From: DASQDT01 sp036380435
Lineage (GTDB): Bacteria > Acidobacteriota > Blastocatellia > Pyrinomonadales > Pyrinomonadaceae
Assembly: GCA_036380435.1 (NCBI GenBank)
Contig: DASVES010000388.1
Coordinates: 1-12,907 of the forward strand
DNA: 12,907 nucleotides
Direction: 5' to 3'
Position 1 is the stretch's first letter. The number at the start of each line of letters is the position of its first letter. The position numbers and the translations under genes are program-made. Below, in pieces: positions 7,189-12,907 of this stretch. Below the pieces are notes generated by a model. That model saw only the letters and a program-made list of their open reading frames with translations, made no database searches and was not told the origin of the DNA.

Positions 7189-7200
7189 GGAGAGCTCTCC
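7189..7200. repeat. 12-bp perfect palindrome ahead of the dismutase gene
   Basis: GGAGAGCTCTCC is a perfect 12-bp palindrome 26 nt upstream of the dismutase ATG. A second perfect palindrome, GCGCTAGCGC, lies at 7219-7228 in the same 74-nt gap. They could be operator half-sites, mRNA hairpins protecting the dismutase message, or chance in GC-rich DNA. No adjacent T-run supports termination. Confidence 0.4.
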
Positions 7201-7237
7201 GAAGTCTGTCGCAGGTGAGCGCTAGCGCCCGTTACTG

Positions 7238-7525
7238 TTACGTTGTCGTCTCGGCGATCTTCAGGTGGTGTGGGCAGACCCGTTTGCTCCTCCGCACGAG
7301 AAGCAGGGTGGTCACGATGGCCGCGATGTTGACGGCCTGCACGACCGCTAACATGACCTCCCGGCGAAGTGAGCAGTAGATCAAAAGCAGCGTGCTGGCG
7401 GCGAGCCAGATCAGCCAGGTCAAACGGCTGATGCCCCACGCGCACCTTTCGACGTACAGGTGATGTATCTGCGGGTAGTACGCGACGACGACGAGCACAG
7501 TCCCCGCCCATCCTAGTGCTTCCAT
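7238..7525 (-). CDS. SemiSWEET / PQ-loop membrane protein
   Basis: 95 residues, three helices (about 5-20, 34-52, 57-78), the size of bacterial SemiSWEET half-transporters that dimerise to move sugars. The PQ motif is at Pro18-Gln19 (VAYYPQIHHLY), followed by GISRLTWLIWLAASTLLLIY, the usual second-helix signature, and a helix-3 Asn66 (QAVNIAAI) at a position commonly polar in the substrate path. The C-terminal tail (KRVCPHH) is basic with one Cys and two His. It sits between DUF2935 (91 nt) and the dismutase (74 nt), an odd place for a sugar carrier. PQ-loop proteins also carry amino acids and other small solutes, so the substrate is open. The family call is strong. Confidence 0.85.
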   Translation of the reverse strand: MEALGWAGTVLVVVAYYPQIHHLYVERCAWGISRLTWLIWLAASTLLLIYCSLRREVMLAVVQAVNIAAIVTTLLLVRRSKRVCPHHLKIAETTT

Positions 7526-7616
7526 ATTCCGACCCTTCGCAGACGGGGTGATCCCTTCGAGGGGGAGGTGCGAGCGTGGCGGCCGCCCTCCCTCCCCGGC
7601 GTAGCGTCAACGAAGG

Positions 7617-8540
7617 TCACGCGGCGCGCTTCAGTTCGTCGGCGGCCTTCAGGGCCTCGCGCCGCACGTGGTCGGCGAGCGCCGGGTGAATGATGCTCCT
7701 GATCTTCCCGGTCTGGATGCCGCGCTCGGCGGCGGTCTTGAAGTCGATGATGTCGTCCACCGCCCTTTCGACCGGCCCCTTCGACGAGGGCACGCTCTTG
7801 TGCATCTGGCGGAAGGCGGCGCTCGTTTGCATCGCCTTCTGGATGAGTGCGTTCTCCTCGGGGTCTAAGAGGTGCGCGATGAAGTCGGCGTGCTCGCCCA
7901 TGATGATGGTCCAGAACTCCGCCGCCTCCTTCATGTCGGTCGACGTGTCGCCGCGCGAGAACTGGTCGAGCCTTTTGGCGAAGCGCTCGGCCTCGCGCGC
8001 CGTGTGCTCGAAGAAGCTCGGCCACACGAGGCTTTGCAGGCGGCCCGCGGCCTGCTCGTCACGCATCTTGTGCTTGAAGTCGGAGTAAGGCTTGACGAGT
8101 TCGACGGTCGAGCGGTTGAAGGCGGCATAGTTGCCACGGTCGAGGCTCGCGGCGCGCGCCTTCTCAAGCTGACCGGCGAAGGTCTGCTGGAACTGCTCTG
8201 CCCGGCCGCGCGGCCCGGCCAACTCCGGCCCCGGCATCAGCATGACGAAGAACTTCGCGTGCTCCATCATCTGCTCGTTCCAGAACAGGTTCTCGGCGAG
8301 CGAGTGGGCGACGGGGTCGTTCGAGCCCGCCTCCGGCAGGAAGGTCGGCTTCGTGCCGCCCTCCTTCGACATGATCCCCCGGCGCCGCATGTCCTGACCA
8401 TTCATCGCCTGCCCGAGCACGGTCTCCAGAAGTGGCCCCGCCAGGGTGGCCCCGACCAGTGTGGCCCCGCCGGCGGTTAAAATTTTGCGGCGCGAGATTC
8501 CCCGGCCTGAGGGGGCGTCCTGCGGCATGTGGCTTTTCAT
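7617..8540 (-). CDS. Tat-exported ferritin-like protein, DUF2935
   Basis: 307 residues. The N terminus has a twin-arginine signal: SRRKIL (Arg17-Arg18), a hydrophobic run (about 21-43) and an Ala-rich cleavage region, so the folded protein is probably exported with its cofactor. The mature part resembles DUF2935, a duplicated ferritin-like four-helix bundle. It shows spaced Glu-His pairs FWNEQMMEHAKFF (Glu93-His94), FFEHTAREAERF (Glu178-His179), FWTIIMGEHADF (Glu216-His217) and a C-terminal His285/His291 helix, consistent with metal ligands. The start is certain: AGGAGG lies 9 nt before the ATG at 8540. It follows the Rieske reductase gene by 140 nt. Iron binding or oxidation outside the cytoplasm would suit the surrounding redox genes, but no activity is known for this particular protein. 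Confidence 0.82.
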   Translation of the reverse strand: MKSHMPQDAPSGRGISRRKILTAGGATLVGATLAGPLLETVLGQAMNGQDMRRRGIMSKEGGTKPTFLPEAGSNDPVAHSLAENLFWNEQMMEHAKFFVMLMPGPELAGPRGRAEQFQQTFAGQLEKARAASLDRGNYAAFNRSTVELVKPYSDFKHKMRDEQAAGRLQSLVWPSFFEHTAREAERFAKRLDQFSRGDTSTDMKEAAEFWTIIMGEHADFIAHLLDPEENALIQKAMQTSAAFRQMHKSVPSSKGPVERAVDDIIDFKTAAERGIQTGKIRSIIHPALADHVRREALKAADELKRAA

Positions 8541-8680
8541 CTTTCTCTACCTCCTGTGTTTGTAAGTGGCAGGCGGGAGGGGCCGTCTGTCAGGTTTATG
8601 CTCGGGGGCGATGATCTAATCGGCGGGTGACGGGCCGCCCGCACTTTGCCGGCAGCGAGTGTCGGCACCCGCCCCTTCCG

Positions 8681-10312
8681 TCAAACCATGACGACGACGG
8701 CGTCACGGCTGAGCGGGTCACCGGCGCCGTCGTCGGTAAGTAGCTCAAGAAAATCCACGGGGCCGTCGCGGAGGCGGGCGGGCGACGGCATCCGATCAAG
8801 CCGCATCAGTTCTTCGATCCCCGCCATCTCGCAATCGCGGTTCATGCCGGCGACCGCCAGCACGCGCTCGTCTTTCACGTAGAAGGCCAGGAAATCCTGT
8901 GAGGGCACGTCGCCCTCAAAGATGATTTCGTCCCAGCTTGCGGCGTGTCCGACGTATATGAGTCCCGCATCGAACTGGCGTGTCCAGAAGAACGGGACGC
9001 CCTCAAATTCGACAGTCTTCCCCGCCATGTTGTGCGCCGCGGCGCGGCCCTGCTGCTGCGCCGTGCGCCAGTGCTCGATGCGCTGGCGCTCGCCCGTGGG
9101 CGAGGAGGGAAAGTAGGCGATGTCTCCGGCGGCGTACACGCCGTCGGCGGCGCGCAGGTGTCTGTCCACGTACACGCCGCCGTCCTCGTGCAGTTGGACG
9201 CCTTCGAGAAAGTCCGTCGCGGGGCGTACCCCGACTCCGACGACTACCAAATCCGCCTCGACGCGTTCGCCCGAATCCAGCACGACGACCTCGACCGCGC
9301 CGTCGCCCTCGAAGCGGGCCGCGCCCGCACCGAGTTTGAACCGCACGCCGCGGGCCTCGTGCACCCGCCGGAACAGCCCGCCGATCTCCGCGCCGAGCGT
9401 CTTCTCGAAGGGCACTCCGCCGGGCGCGACCACGGTCACGGGGAGTCCGCGCTCGGTGAGACTGGCGGCCGTCTCCATGCCGATGAAGCTGGCCCCGATG
9501 ACGACGGCGCGGGACGCTCGCCCGGCGGCCTCGACGAGCGCGTCCGCGTCCGCGAAGCTGCGCAGGACATAGATGTTTTTCAGCCCGGAGCCGGGGATGC
9601 CGAGGCGGCGCGGCGTGCCGCCCGTCGCCACGAGCAGCGCGTCGCAGGCGAGTGTGTTGCCGCCTGCGAAGGTGACCGTCTTCGCCGCGGCGTCGACGCG
9701 CACGACCTCTTTGTCGCGCAGCACCTCTATGTCGTGCTCCGCGAAAAACTCGTCCGCGCGCAGCGGAATCCACTCCGGTTCGGCGCGGCCTTGCAGGTAA
9801 TCCTTACTCAGGTTCGGGCGGTCGTAGGGCGCGCGGTCTTCACGCGTGATCATCAGCACACGGCCCTTGAATCCGTCCTCGCGCAGGGTTTGCGCCGCTG
9901 CGTAAGCGGCCGCTCCGCCGCCGAGAATGACGAACAGCCGGGCGTCCGACGAAGAATCCCGCTTCGTCATCGCGGGCGTCCTGCGGTCTGTGATCTCGTC
10001 GGAGAGGCTCACGATGACGCTCCCGCGCTCGACCCTCACTCCGTAGCGCGGCAGCGCGTCGAGCGCGGGCGGCTCCTCAAGGTCGCCCGTCGCGACGTTG
10101 AAGCAGGCGTGGTGCCAGGGGCAGACGACCCGCTCGCCGCAGAGCGCGCCCTCGACGAGCGGCGCGCCGTAGTGCGTGCAGTGCGCGCCGACGGCGTGGT
10201 ATTTACCCCCGACGCGCGCCAACAGGATGTCGGTCCCGCCGGCCGAGACTTGCCTCATCTCCCCGTCCTTGAGTTCGCCGGTCTTGGCAATAGTTATTTC
10301 TTTGTGCGTCAT
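8681..10312 (-). CDS. Rieske ferredoxin fused to FAD-dependent NAD(P)H reductase (AIFM3-like)
   Basis: 543 residues. Residues about 3-105 are a Rieske domain with 2Fe-2S ligands C45-T-H47 and C64-P-W-H67. After a polar linker (about 108-125) comes a pyridine-nucleotide-disulfide-type reductase: FAD-binding VILGGGAAAYAAA (132-134 glycines), a YDRPNLSKDYL segment, a second Rossmann fold with VVIGASFIGMETA (Gly274/Gly279, Glu281) for NAD(P)H, and AAGDIAYFP (Asp398) contacting FAD. A reductase C-terminal domain follows. This is the layout of AIFM3-like proteins and of fused ferredoxin-ferredoxin reductases of oxygenase systems. It lacks redox-active Cys pairs of glutathione reductases. No oxygenase gene is near. 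GGGGAAGG shortly precedes the ATG. It probably moves electrons from NAD(P)H through FAD and the cluster to an unknown acceptor; ribA upstream may supply the flavin. Confidence 0.93.
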   Translation of the reverse strand: MTHKEITIAKTGELKDGEMRQVSAGGTDILLARVGGKYHAVGAHCTHYGAPLVEGALCGERVVCPWHHACFNVATGDLEEPPALDALPRYGVRVERGSVIVSLSDEITDRRTPAMTKRDSSSDARLFVILGGGAAAYAAAQTLREDGFKGRVLMITREDRAPYDRPNLSKDYLQGRAEPEWIPLRADEFFAEHDIEVLRDKEVVRVDAAAKTVTFAGGNTLACDALLVATGGTPRRLGIPGSGLKNIYVLRSFADADALVEAAGRASRAVVIGASFIGMETAASLTERGLPVTVVAPGGVPFEKTLGAEIGGLFRRVHEARGVRFKLGAGAARFEGDGAVEVVVLDSGERVEADLVVVGVGVRPATDFLEGVQLHEDGGVYVDRHLRAADGVYAAGDIAYFPSSPTGERQRIEHWRTAQQQGRAAAHNMAGKTVEFEGVPFFWTRQFDAGLIYVGHAASWDEIIFEGDVPSQDFLAFYVKDERVLAVAGMNRDCEMAGIEELMRLDRMPSPARLRDGPVDFLELLTDDGAGDPLSRDAVVVMV

Positions 10313-10518
10313 CAGACCTTCCCCACCGCCGGGCGATCACTCTCTTCCGGGCTTGCGCCAATCATTCAGGAGTTGCTCCAGGCCCCGTACAGGAGACGTC
10401 TAACTTTGGACTTGGAACCCAATGCCGGGTAGCGTGTTAACACCTAACGACCGCGGGTGTTAACTCCTGCCCTCCCTCCAAGCCCCTTGGTGGCGGCTTG
10501 TTTTAACGGTTCATAGTT
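10313..10518. promoter_or_regulatory. Gap between ribA and the reductase gene, probable promoter region
   Basis: 206 bases with no gene. The side nearest ribA has CAAGCC (10480-10485) pairing with GGCTTG (10495-10500), followed on the + strand by TTTT. That U-run is in the wrong orientation to end ribA, so the hairpin is not a clear terminator. The centre holds paired GTGTTAAC elements (separate entry). I see no convincing -35/-10 pair on the minus strand, but the length, unlike the tight spacing elsewhere, suggests the reductase gene has its own promoter. Confidence 0.4.
10434..10464. promoter_or_regulatory. Paired GTGTTAAC operator-like element
   Basis: GTGTTAAC occurs at 10434-10441 and again at 10457-10464, 23 bp apart, about two helical turns. 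The first copy extends to the perfect 10-bp palindrome GTGTTAACAC. Read as a hairpin, GTTAACACC (10436-10444) pairs perfectly with GGTGTTAAC (10456-10464) across an 11-nt loop. The spacing on one face of the helix and the position upstream of the Rieske reductase gene fit a dimeric regulator site. No regulator is assigned. Confidence 0.5.
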
Positions 10519-11217
10519 TTATGCCGCGTGGATGAGGTGGCCCATCCTCTCTTTCTTCGTCCTGAGGTAGTGTGCGAAGCCGTCGTGCGGCTCGACCTCA
10601 AGCGCCACCCGCTCGACGGCTTCCATCCCCGCCCGCCCGATTGCCTGAATCTTCGCCGGGTTGTTCGACATCACCCGCACCCGGCGGAGGCCGAGGTCGA
10701 GGAGTATCTCCGCGCACTGGTCGTACCGGCGCAGGTCCACCTCCAGGCCCAATCGCTCGTTGGCCTCGACGGTGTCGGCCCCCTCGTCCTGCAACGCGTA
10801 GGCGCGAATCTTGTTGATGATGCCGATGCCGCGCCCCTCCTGGAGTTGATAGACGACGGCCCCGCACCCATCGCGCCCGATGAGTTCCATCGCGGCACGC
10901 AGTTGCCGGCCGCAGTCACACCTGACGGAGCCGAAGACGTCGCCCGTCAGGCACTGCGAGTGAATGCGGACGAGGGTCGGGCGGTCTGCGCGCAGCTCGC
11001 CGCGGGCGAGCGCGACGAACTCCTCGTCCGAGTTGAGCGACCGGTAGCCGACGATGCGGAACTCGCCGAAGTCGGTCGGCAGCCGCGCTTCGGCCACCCA
11101 CACGACCGTCCTCGGATTCGATAACCTGTGGCGGTCGGGAGACGACCGGCGACTTCCGACCCGGGTAACGTTTGACGTTTCTTCCTGCTCACTTCCAAAC
11201 ATTTTCTCGGCCCCCAC
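10519..11217 (-). CDS. ribA: GTP cyclohydrolase II
   Basis: 232 residues. It opens GTP to 2,5-diamino-6-ribosylamino-pyrimidinone 5'-phosphate, formate and pyrophosphate, the first step of riboflavin synthesis. The motifs are complete: RIHSQCLTGDVFGSVRCDC with the three zinc cysteines, the QEGRGIGIINKIRAYALQ active-site stretch, DTVEANERLGLEVDLRRYD, and SNNPAK near the end. The last is SNNP where LTNNP is usual, a mild change. It is the stand-alone RibA form, not fused to RibB. About 40 N-terminal residues are not part of the family fold. The GTG at 11217 abuts the previous stop; the ATG at 11202 (MFGSEQ), with GGGGG upstream, may be the true start. Its place outside a rib operon, next to an FAD enzyme, suggests flavin supply under stress. 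Confidence 0.93.
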   Translation of the reverse strand: MGAEKMFGSEQEETSNVTRVGSRRSSPDRHRLSNPRTVVWVAEARLPTDFGEFRIVGYRSLNSDEEFVALARGELRADRPTLVRIHSQCLTGDVFGSVRCDCGRQLRAAMELIGRDGCGAVVYQLQEGRGIGIINKIRAYALQDEGADTVEANERLGLEVDLRRYDQCAEILLDLGLRRVRVMSNNPAKIQAIGRAGMEAVERVALEVEPHDGFAHYLRTKKERMGHLIHAA

Positions 11218-12048
11218 TCAGGACAGATATTTCACGAACATCAACTCGTTGTGCCGCTCGTTGAAAGCCAACTCGTCCACGAGTCGGCTGGTCAGCATGA
11301 TGCCGAAGCCGCCGGCGCGCAGGCCGCGCTCTTCACGCAACGCGGCGTGGCGGAGTGGGTCGTCGTCGGGGTTGTTGATGGCCGCGTGCGCCAGTCGGGC
11401 CGGGTCGAAGCCCGCGCCCGGGTCTTTGATCCGGCAGACGATGGCCCGCCCAAGCCGCACGTAGCTGACCTCGACGCGCTGCGCCGGGTCGAGCCGGCAA
11501 CCGTATTCGACGGCGTTGCTGAGCATCTCGCGGAATGCGTAGCTGATCGCCTCGTGCACCTCCGGCGGGAGGTCGGCGTCGAGCTGCGCCAGTAATTTCT
11601 GAAGTGGGGAGATGGCCGCGAGATCGCCGGGCGCGAGCAGTTCGACCCACCCAGGGTGCGCCGAGACGACCTCGACCCGCGCCGCCGGGCACCCGTCGAG
11701 TGCGCCACGCACCGCGGCGCGCAGTTCGTCGGCGGTGAAAGGTCTGGTCAGGAAGTCGCAGACGTGCCAGCGGAGCGCGTCGATGACCGCTTCCGGGGTT
11801 CCGCCCTCAACGACGGCCAGTCGCTTGGCGTTGTGGTACTCAAAGCGCAGACGCCTCAATGACTCGACGGCGTCGCCCTCCGTCGTCGTCCAGTCAGTGA
11901 TGATCAGGTCGGTCGGCTCCTCCGCGAGCATCACGGCGCCGCGCCGCCCGTCCGGCGCGCACTGTATCGCGTAGCCCCCGCCCGCGAGCGCCTCCCGGAT
12001 CCCTTCGCGCAGCGACGGATCATCACTGACCAGAAGTACCTTGCTCAT
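11218..12048 (-). CDS. Receiver domain fused to RsbW-like anti-sigma/serine kinase ATPase
   Basis: 276 residues. Residues 1-118 are a receiver fold with Asp9/Asp10 and probable phosphoacceptor Asp52 (LIITDWTTTEG). Its switch site is unusual: the Lys of the KPF motif is Arg102 (LTRPF), and the conserved Thr/Ser region reads LAVVEGG. Residues about 145-275 are a HATPase_c domain of the RsbW/SpoIIAB type: FREMLSNAVEYG (Glu173, Asn177), KDPGAGFDP and GGFGIMLTSRLVDEL, with no HisKA helix. Such ATPases bind sigma factors or phosphorylate anti-anti-sigma serines. The fusion suggests that receiver state controls a partner switch. No sigma factor or STAS protein lies in the window. It is 32 nt after doxX and directly abuts ribA, so all three are probably one transcript. 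Confidence 0.85.
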   Translation of the reverse strand: MSKVLLVSDDPSLREGIREALAGGGYAIQCAPDGRRGAVMLAEEPTDLIITDWTTTEGDAVESLRRLRFEYHNAKRLAVVEGGTPEAVIDALRWHVCDFLTRPFTADELRAAVRGALDGCPAARVEVVSAHPGWVELLAPGDLAAISPLQKLLAQLDADLPPEVHEAISYAFREMLSNAVEYGCRLDPAQRVEVSYVRLGRAIVCRIKDPGAGFDPARLAHAAINNPDDDPLRHAALREERGLRAGGFGIMLTSRLVDELAFNERHNELMFVKYLS

Positions 12049-12080
12049 GAGTCCCCGAATGCCCTCCAGTCCCCGCGACT

Positions 12081-12512
12081 TCAGCGATCAAACTCGTGGC
12101 TCAGGCGCGCGAGCGCGAGCGCGCCGAGCGCGAGGCCGAAATCGCGCAGCGCCACGTCGAAGTAGCCCGGAATCATCAGCAGGTTGAAGATGATCAGTAA
12201 GAGCCATGCCGAAACGACGTAAGCGAAAATCTTCGGCTTGAACCAGACGCCGAGCCCGGCCACGATCTCGATGACGCCGACGGCGAGCATCAACTCGTGT
12301 CCGTGGCCGCCCGTCAGGTTGTTAACGAACGGTGGCAGGTACTGATCCCAGTTCACCAGCAGCCCGAAAAACTTATCTAGCCCGGCTAGGATGGGAGCTA
12401 CAGTGAATCCCAGGCGCAGGATTTGGTAGGCCTGGTAACCGGGACTGGAGACGCGTGTTTGCGCGTCGGAAGAGAAATCTGCGGCCGGAGTGCCTTCAAA
12501 AATGTGTTCCAC
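12081..12512 (-). CDS. doxX: DoxX family membrane protein
   Basis: 143 residues from the chosen GTG at 12512, which is preceded by AGGAGG with 9 nt spacing; a longer reading from 12581 has no such site and would run through the probable promoter. The N terminus (about 1-20) is polar. Four helices follow: ILRLGFTVAPILAGLDKFFG, ELMLAVGVIEIVAGLGVWF, IFAYVVSAWLLLIIFNLLMI and the last about DFGLALGALALARL. The GLDKFFG turn and the GVIEIVAG helix are typical of DoxX/SURF4-like proteins. In Mycobacterium tuberculosis DoxX joins superoxide dismutase and a thiol enzyme in a membrane oxidoreductase complex. Here a dismutase lies in the same minus-strand cluster, but a complex is only an analogy. It is the first gene of that cluster. 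Confidence 0.82.
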   Translation of the reverse strand: MEHIFEGTPAADFSSDAQTRVSSPGYQAYQILRLGFTVAPILAGLDKFFGLLVNWDQYLPPFVNNLTGGHGHELMLAVGVIEIVAGLGVWFKPKIFAYVVSAWLLLIIFNLLMIPGYFDVALRDFGLALGALALARLSHEFDR

Positions 12513-12572
12513 CTTCTTAACCCTCCTCGGCTTGGAGCCAGTAATCTTTTCCGCGAGGTCTTCTTTTCTCTT

Positions 12573-12600
12573 AAAATACACCTTTCCACTAATAAGTCAA
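12573..12600 (-). promoter_or_regulatory. Probable doxX promoter
   Basis: On the minus strand TTGACT (12600-12595) and TATTTT (12578-12573) are 16 nt apart, good matches to -35 and -10 (5/6 and 4/6). Transcription would start near 12566, giving a leader of about 54 nt before the GTG at 12512. The -35 lies inside the left arm of the inverted repeat, so a bound regulator would block it. Confidence 0.5.
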
Positions 12601-12618
12601 TGACTATTTTGACTTATT
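12591..12618. promoter_or_regulatory. Operator candidate: 10-bp inverted repeat with a third half-site
   Basis: AATAAGTCAA (12591-12600) is the exact reverse complement of TTGACTTATT (12609-12618), with an 8-bp spacer. The spacer begins TGACTATT, an imperfect third copy in the same orientation as the right arm; with the left arm it forms AGTCA-A-TGACT (12595-12605). The element lies between the divergent regulator and doxX, in the only AT-rich stretch nearby, overlapping the doxX -35. It is a natural site for autoregulation by the winged-helix protein. Confidence 0.6.
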
Positions 12619-12645
12619 GTGTTTTTCAGTTTTTCCGTGTATATT
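12617..12645 (+). promoter_or_regulatory. Possible promoter of the winged-helix regulator
   Basis: TTGTGT (12617-12622) and TATATT (12640-12645) are spaced by 17 nt on the + strand, giving a start near 12652 and a short leader to the ATG at 12665. The -35 match is weak. Its left end touches the right arm of the inverted repeat, so the same protein could control both directions. Confidence 0.35.
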
Positions 12646-12664
12646 CGCGGTTTAGTGAGGGCTG

Positions 12665-12907
12665 ATGCAGACGACTAAACTTGACGAGCGATTTTTCGAC
12701 AGCACGCGGGGGCGCATCGTTAGCCTGCTGCGCGATGGGTCGAAGACGGTCAATGATCTGGCGTCTAAGCTCGAACTGACGGACAACGCCGTCCGCGCTC
12801 ACCTGCTCACGCTTGAACGCGACGGCCTCGTCCGGCAGAGCGGCGTGCAGCGCGGAGCGCGCAAGCCGCATTTCGCCTACGAGCTGACGGCCGAGGCCGA
12901 GCGCCTC
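12665..12907 (+). CDS. Winged-helix transcriptional regulator (ArsR/SufR-like), N-terminal part
   Basis: The frame runs off the right edge; 81 residues are visible. GAGGG precedes the ATG at 12665 by 3 nt. Residues about 8-75 form a winged helix: FFDSTRGRIVSLLRDGSKTV, then the recognition unit LASKLELTDNAVRAHLLTLERDGLV, then a wing (RQSGVQRGARKPHFAYELT) with AEAERL following. The pattern TDNAVRAHL..LERDGLV and the basic GARKPH wing are seen in ArsR- and SufR-type regulators, some of which carry C-terminal iron-sulfur cysteines. That region is outside the window, so an iron-sulfur sensor cannot be confirmed. It is divergent from doxX and shares the palindromic intergenic region, so it is the likely local controller of the minus-strand cluster. 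Confidence 0.85.
   Translation, partial: MQTTKLDERFFDSTRGRIVSLLRDGSKTVNDLASKLELTDNAVRAHLLTLERDGLVRQSGVQRGARKPHFAYELTAEAERL

Noticed and set aside
7560..7606. GGGGAGG/CCTCCCC complementary arms between DUF2935 and SemiSWEET as a terminator or riboswitch
   Set aside because: Only 7 bp pair across a long loop in very GC-rich sequence, with no T-run and no known aptamer pattern.
7164..7610. N-terminal extension of the dismutase to 360 residues
   Set aside because: The extension is read out of frame through the SemiSWEET gene; the ATG at 7163 has a ribosome site and matches the family start.
8945..10432. Long plus-strand open frame (495 residues) across the Rieske reductase
   Set aside because: It lies antisense to a gene with complete Rieske, FAD and NAD(P)H motifs, and its own product has no recognisable fold.
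10480..10504. Hairpin CAAGCC/GGCTTG followed by TTTT as the ribA terminator
   Set aside because: The T-run is on the + strand, while ribA is transcribed on the minus strand; only a 6-bp stem is present.

Overview
The window is about 65% GC, densely packed bacterial DNA. The gene families and their sequence style (a CAX-type cation antiporter, a "GYVTNTN"-type Fe/Mn superoxide dismutase, cupin-DUF2249, DUF2935, CheC next to hybrid kinases) suggest an Acidobacteriota-like soil bacterium. That placement is an inference from resemblance, not a proven assignment.

Left block (1-2481, + strand): a signal-transduction operon. It holds the tail of a receiver-domain protein, a two-site CheC-type phospho-aspartate phosphatase, and a PAS-HisKA-HATPase-REC hybrid histidine kinase. 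No chemoreceptor or CheA is visible, so CheC may act on the neighbouring receiver domains.

Junction (2482-3032): no protein gene. It contains the 3' half of a tRNA-Ser(CGA) on the minus strand, with a good anticodon arm, long variable arm, T arm and encoded CCA but no 5' half. Several perfect palindromes lie just beyond it. This is what an old integration (att) scar looks like.

Middle (3033-5161): a CAX/ChaA-type Ca2+/H+ antiporter (+), a small two-helix membrane protein convergent with it (-), and a 5'-truncated ion-channel remnant (+) that keeps only the pore loop, last helix and a coiled coil.

Right block (5200-12512, - strand): a long co-oriented run that I read as a redox and iron stress cluster. 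In transcription order it holds DoxX; a receiver fused to an RsbW-like ATPase; stand-alone GTP cyclohydrolase II (ribA); a Rieske ferredoxin fused to an FAD/NAD(P)H reductase; a Tat-exported ferritin-like DUF2935 protein; a SemiSWEET/PQ-loop protein; an Fe/Mn superoxide dismutase; a cupin-DUF2249 fusion; a 36-residue membrane peptide; and a four-helix DUF4149-type membrane protein. Spacing is tightest at ribA/receiver-ATPase and SOD/cupin (0-4 nt). The 206-nt and 140-nt gaps around the Rieske reductase may hold internal promoters, and the first carries a paired GTGTTAAC element.

Right edge (12665 to the end, + strand): a winged-helix regulator, cut by the window, is transcribed divergently from doxX. 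The gap between them holds a perfect 10-bp inverted repeat with a third half-site, a natural operator candidate. Together the right block could supply flavin (RibA), electron transfer (Rieske reductase), superoxide removal (SOD with DoxX) and iron or NO-type handling (DUF2935, DUF2249) under a local regulator. The individual family calls are strong; the joint function is a hypothesis.
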